A stretch of DNA of 53,117 nt. Source: a virus. Numbering within the stretch: the stretch's first letter is position 1; every line of letters begins with the position of its first letter. Position numbers and translations under genes: made by a program. The stretch spans positions 1-53,117 of IMG/VR virus record IMGVR_UViG_3300030110_004955; one strand, 5' to 3'. The notes under the pieces are model-generated. The model was not told the origin of the DNA. It saw only the letters and a program-made list of their open reading frames with translations, and did no database searches. Below, in pieces: positions 50,372 through 53,117 of the stretch.

Positions 50372-50863
50372 ATGCCTGATCATTCTTTAGATGACATTGT
50401 TCATTCCATACAATCTGCTGTCGTTGCAGCTACCGATATGGCTGAGCGCCACGAATTAGATTCGATAATGAATCAGGAGTTTTGGGAGTTGAAAGTTGAT
50501 GATGAGGGGAACCCAGTCAAAGACGAGCATGGCAGAGACGTGTATTCTCCTAAGATGGTGACAATGGAAATCCCTATGTGGGAAGATGGTGTCCTAACAA
50601 AAAAGAATATTCCTGTGCCATTACAATCACTTACGACTGGTCAGAGTTTACGAGTAGATAAATTAGAAGTAGAAATGTCTGTTGAGATTTCCGGCTTGGA
50701 GTCGGGTAAGAAAAAAGGAAAGCTAATGGTACGGCCTTGTCCGACTACTTCTTGGTTTCAAAAAGAGAGTAATACTGCTAAACTAAAGCTGGTTTTCAAG
50801 GGCAGCGAGCCCCCTGAAGGTTATGCAAGAATCGATGATCAATTAATTAAACTACTTCCGTAG
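50372..50863 (+). CDS. DUF2589-like protein, copy 1
   Basis: A 163-residue protein with GGAG upstream. It shares the block order of its neighbour (VTMEIPMWEDG...VPLQSLTTGQSLRVDKLEVEMSVEI, then a GSEPPEG segment and a helical end), so the two look paralogous. The DUF2589 domain is present in many bacterial genomes, usually in pairs, without a firmly known role. Starts the right-end plus-strand block. Confidence 0.65.
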   Translation: MPDHSLDDIVHSIQSAVVAATDMAERHELDSIMNQEFWELKVDDEGNPVKDEHGRDVYSPKMVTMEIPMWEDGVLTKKNIPVPLQSLTTGQSLRVDKLEVEMSVEISGLESGKKKGKLMVRPCPTTSWFQKESNTAKLKLVFKGSEPPEGYARIDDQLIKLLP

Positions 50864-50872
50864 GAGGCCCCA

Positions 50873-51478
50873 GTGCCAGATCAACTCGTAAACATGTCAT
50901 CCCAGTTTGGTGGTCTTCCCATGGATCAGCTTATTGGTGGTCCTCTCAAGGCTGCTTGCTCAGCACAAACGCTGCTTGCTAAGGCATCTACGGATTTCAT
51001 TAAGGATGTAGGTCTCGATACAACAGGCACAACTGGGGCGATGTCTGCTCGCACGGTGGACTTTAGTTTCAACAAACCTGTTCAGGGTGCTGATGGTACC
51101 ACTACGATGGAAAAGGTGGATCTGCAGGTCCCGCTTCTTGCGATTGTCAACACACCATCGCTGTCGGTAAAAGAGGTTGATGTTAATTTCACGATGGAAG
51201 TGAAGTCTTCTACGTCGAGTAAGACCACTTCTGACACCAAGGCAGAGCTTACGGCACACGCTAAGTACAATGCGGGGCTATTTAGTTGTGATGTCACTAT
51301 TCACGGTTCTGTGGCCAACCACAGCGAGAATAGCCGTAAGAGCGACAACAGCGCCAAGTATGACGTGAAGGTGATTGCACGTGATGATGGTCCACCCGAA
51401 GGGCTTATGAAGGTTCTGGATATGCTTAACGATGCGATTGCGCCGACTCAGGGTGTACCTGCTCCAGCCAAGAAGTAG
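50873..51478 (+). CDS. DUF2589 family protein, copy 2
   Basis: A 201-residue protein, GTG start with AGGAGG upstream. The segments PLKAACSAQTLLAKASTDFIK, RTVDFSFNKPVQ, and EKVDLQVPLLAIVNTPSLSV...FTMEVKSS are diagnostic of DUF2589 by my recollection. The N-terminal helix followed by a beta-sandwich-like core ends with DGPPEGLMKVLD, the same block as in copy 1. Ten bases separate the two genes. Function unknown; in a phage virion block it may be a structural or accessory protein. Confidence 0.8.
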   Translation: MPDQLVNMSSQFGGLPMDQLIGGPLKAACSAQTLLAKASTDFIKDVGLDTTGTTGAMSARTVDFSFNKPVQGADGTTTMEKVDLQVPLLAIVNTPSLSVKEVDVNFTMEVKSSTSSKTTSDTKAELTAHAKYNAGLFSCDVTIHGSVANHSENSRKSDNSAKYDVKVIARDDGPPEGLMKVLDMLNDAIAPTQGVPAPAKK

Positions 51479-51486
51479 TTTTTATT

Positions 51487-51708
51487 GTGGAAAAGAGAAG
51501 AGCATCGGTATCAGGTTCTTTCGGTAAGCCGAAGTCGGCTTCGGGTGTGACCTCAATTGGCAGGCAAGATAAAGTCCATTCAGCTTTGGGCGCTATGACC
51601 GGTGGCATTGGTTACGGCATGTTTAGTGGTATTGCTGGCCCAAAAGGCCATTCATCTGCAGCCGTGGCGCGGTTACAGGATAGACGAAAAAATAAGTTGG
51701 CTAAGTAG
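51487..51708 (+). CDS. Small Gly/Ser-rich basic protein
   Basis: A 73-residue GTG-start protein with a weak AAGAAG site. Basic N- and C-termini and a Gly-rich middle (ALGAMTGGIGYGMFSGIAGPKG) that could be a membrane or structural loop. Directly before the last virion-type gene. Function unknown. Confidence 0.55.
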   Translation: MEKRRASVSGSFGKPKSASGVTSIGRQDKVHSALGAMTGGIGYGMFSGIAGPKGHSSAAVARLQDRRKNKLAK

Positions 51709-51717
51709 GAGTTTTAG

Positions 51718-53117
51718 ATGGCTACCCCAGAAAACATTGAGCGTTTGAAGACTCGTCGTAAGGATATTGCTGACGCAGAGGCTTTGGGTGAGGATGACGC
51801 TGTTGAAGGCTTTATGCCTGTGGAGCAATCAGAGTTTGAGTCTCGTGAAGATTATCGAGGCTACAAAATGCCGAAGGGTATGAGTCTTCCGCAAAGACGT
51901 GCGTATAAGAAAGCGATTGATGAGCGTGAGAATTTTCGCTCAAAAGCTGCACGTCAATTGCCCCGACAAGTAGAAGATTATATAAAAGAGCCGCTCAAGG
52001 ATTTTGGTCGTTCTGCAAAAGAAGTTGGTAAGGGTGTAGGTGAGTTTGCCGTTGATGCAGCCCTGACTGTTCCACGGGCTAAAGCTGCCATGTACACCGA
52101 TCCTGAGGGCTCAAAAGAGTTTATGGGTGCTGTTGCGTCTGGTGACCGTGAAGCACGTAAGCAGCTTGCTACAGGCGCATCTGAGTCAATGGTGGAGCCT
52201 GCCGCGACTATGGGTGACGCTGCGTTGACTAAGTATGCTGCCGAAGAGGGTGACTACGGTACTGCCGCTCTGTACGGTGCATCCGTTCTTTTGCCTTTTG
52301 TTTCGGTGGGTTGGTTGAAGGCCGCGTTGAAAGCAGGTGAGGTTCCCCCTGAGGCGGCGAAAAAGATTGCTGATCTAGAGAAGAGATACGAGGCTGGCGA
52401 CGTCACAGATGACATGCAGGTCCGACGTGAGTTGGCTCAGATCGAAGACGATCATGCATATGATTATCAGGCGTCGTTAGGTGAGCGCGACACAGACTTT
52501 GACTTTGAGTCAGTTAGCGGCAAGCCCCCAAGCGGTGGTCGTAGTATCGACGAGCGTTTAGCCGCAGAGGGTATTCCAGTCCGTTTTCCAGGGAGAACAG
52601 GTCCTCGTGATCCAGACTTCGAAATGCGCCGAGAAATTTCTACTCGAGACGCTTTTTATGGTGGTCAAGAAAGTGGTGGAAAACTGTTTCGTATTGGTGA
52701 TCGCTATATTGAAGCTGCTAATGTGGATGACGCGATTAGACTCGCGACAAACGAAGACGGTTTCGAGCACTATATAGCCGTACCGGACATACAGACAAGG
52801 TTTAATGTTCGGACTGAGGATGACTTGCGTCGTATTATAACTGAGGCTTCACCAGAAGAATCAGCGAAATATTTTGATATGAAAGGCGGCGGTCGTAGCA
52901 TTGACGATATTGAGGGACCGTCTGAGGCTGAGATCCAACAAATGGTCGAGACGAGCAAGTTTGGTGATCCTGAGGAATTAGAAATGATGAAAGAAGACAT
53001 GCGCCGTATGGCTGAGTTGGAACAGGGCGCTCAAATTGAAAGTGGTCGCGTTCGTCGTTCACGTACTCCTGGTGCTGCTGGTGCTTCCGGTAAGGTACCT
53101 GAGGGTACTTCTCGTGC
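51718..53117 (+). CDS. Large virion-type protein, 3' end outside window
   Basis: ATG 51718 with AGGAG upstream; the frame is open to the end of the window, giving at least 466 residues. A charged N-terminus is followed by a helical region with a hydrophobic patch (AALYGASVLLPFVSVGWL, near 180-200), and later two GRSID repeats (SGGRSIDERL and GGGRSIDDIE). No enzyme motif recognised. If the molecule is circular the frame continues in phase into the gene at 1-2686. Otherwise the two are separate virion proteins. Confidence 0.7.
   Translation, partial: MATPENIERLKTRRKDIADAEALGEDDAVEGFMPVEQSEFESREDYRGYKMPKGMSLPQRRAYKKAIDERENFRSKAARQLPRQVEDYIKEPLKDFGRSAKEVGKGVGEFAVDAALTVPRAKAAMYTDPEGSKEFMGAVASGDREARKQLATGASESMVEPAATMGDAALTKYAAEEGDYGTAALYGASVLLPFVSVGWLKAALKAGEVPPEAAKKIADLEKRYEAGDVTDDMQVRRELAQIEDDHAYDYQASLGERDTDFDFESVSGKPPSGGRSIDERLAAEGIPVRFPGRTGPRDPDFEMRREISTRDAFYGGQESGGKLFRIGDRYIEAANVDDAIRLATNEDGFEHYIAVPDIQTRFNVRTEDDLRRIITEASPEESAKYFDMKGGGRSIDDIEGPSEAEIQQMVETSKFGDPEELEMMKEDMRRMAELEQGAQIESGRVRRSRTPGAAGASGKVPEGTSR

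Overview
The window is part of, or possibly an odd near-complete copy of, a tailed bacteriophage genome. It is densely packed with intron-free genes behind Shine-Dalgarno sites, with many ATGA, TGATG and TAATG stop/start overlaps. It carries a virion and tail-fibre block, a lysis block with an L,D-transpeptidase-fold enzyme, a phage replication block (family A DNA polymerase, SF2 helicase, Cas4/RecB-like nuclease, Sak4-like ATPase, SbcC-like ATPase, DUF927 helicase-like protein, SSB) and a long block of small phage genes of unknown function. There are no ribosomal, tRNA or housekeeping genes. The murein-active enzyme and signal peptide/transmembrane lysis genes suggest a Gram-negative host. 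The style (giant polyvalent virion proteins, beta-propeller and fibre genes, PolA) resembles environmental, often marine, phages; that is an inference.

Layout. (1) 1-20435, plus strand: the end of a large virion-type protein, two small/medium structural-type proteins, a 2774-residue internal virion protein with peptidase-like and acetyltransferase domains, a long fibre, a beta-propeller protein, a duplicated pair of small beta-rich proteins around a holin-like gene, and a tightly overlapping lysis cassette. (2) 20427-21218: a converging minus-strand pair (Xre regulator plus partner) with a minus-strand terminator and an operator-like palindrome shared with the replication operon. (3) 21221-35083, plus strand: replication and recombination genes, a minus-strand histone-like gene at 31365-31730, DUF927 protein and a terminase-small-subunit-like protein. 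(4) 35105-47250, minus strand: more than 30 short genes, including SSB, DUF932, a RAMP-like protein, a cysteine-rich protein, and several micro-genes. (5) 45622-46337 and 47251-48230: two control regions, the first with an iteron-like GTAACC array, the second with repeated palindromes; these are the best candidates for origin and regulatory sites. (6) 48231-53117, mostly plus strand: a ribbon-helix-helix protein, zinc/iron-cluster small proteins, two DUF2589 paralogues and the start of another large virion-type protein.

The last open frame runs off the right end and is in phase with the open frame entering at base 1, as expected if the molecule is circular or circularly permuted. However, no large terminase, portal or major capsid gene is visible anywhere, so either those genes lie outside the window between the two ends, or they are unrecognisably divergent or absent. 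All functional names below rest on motifs and family resemblance read by eye; no database search was run.
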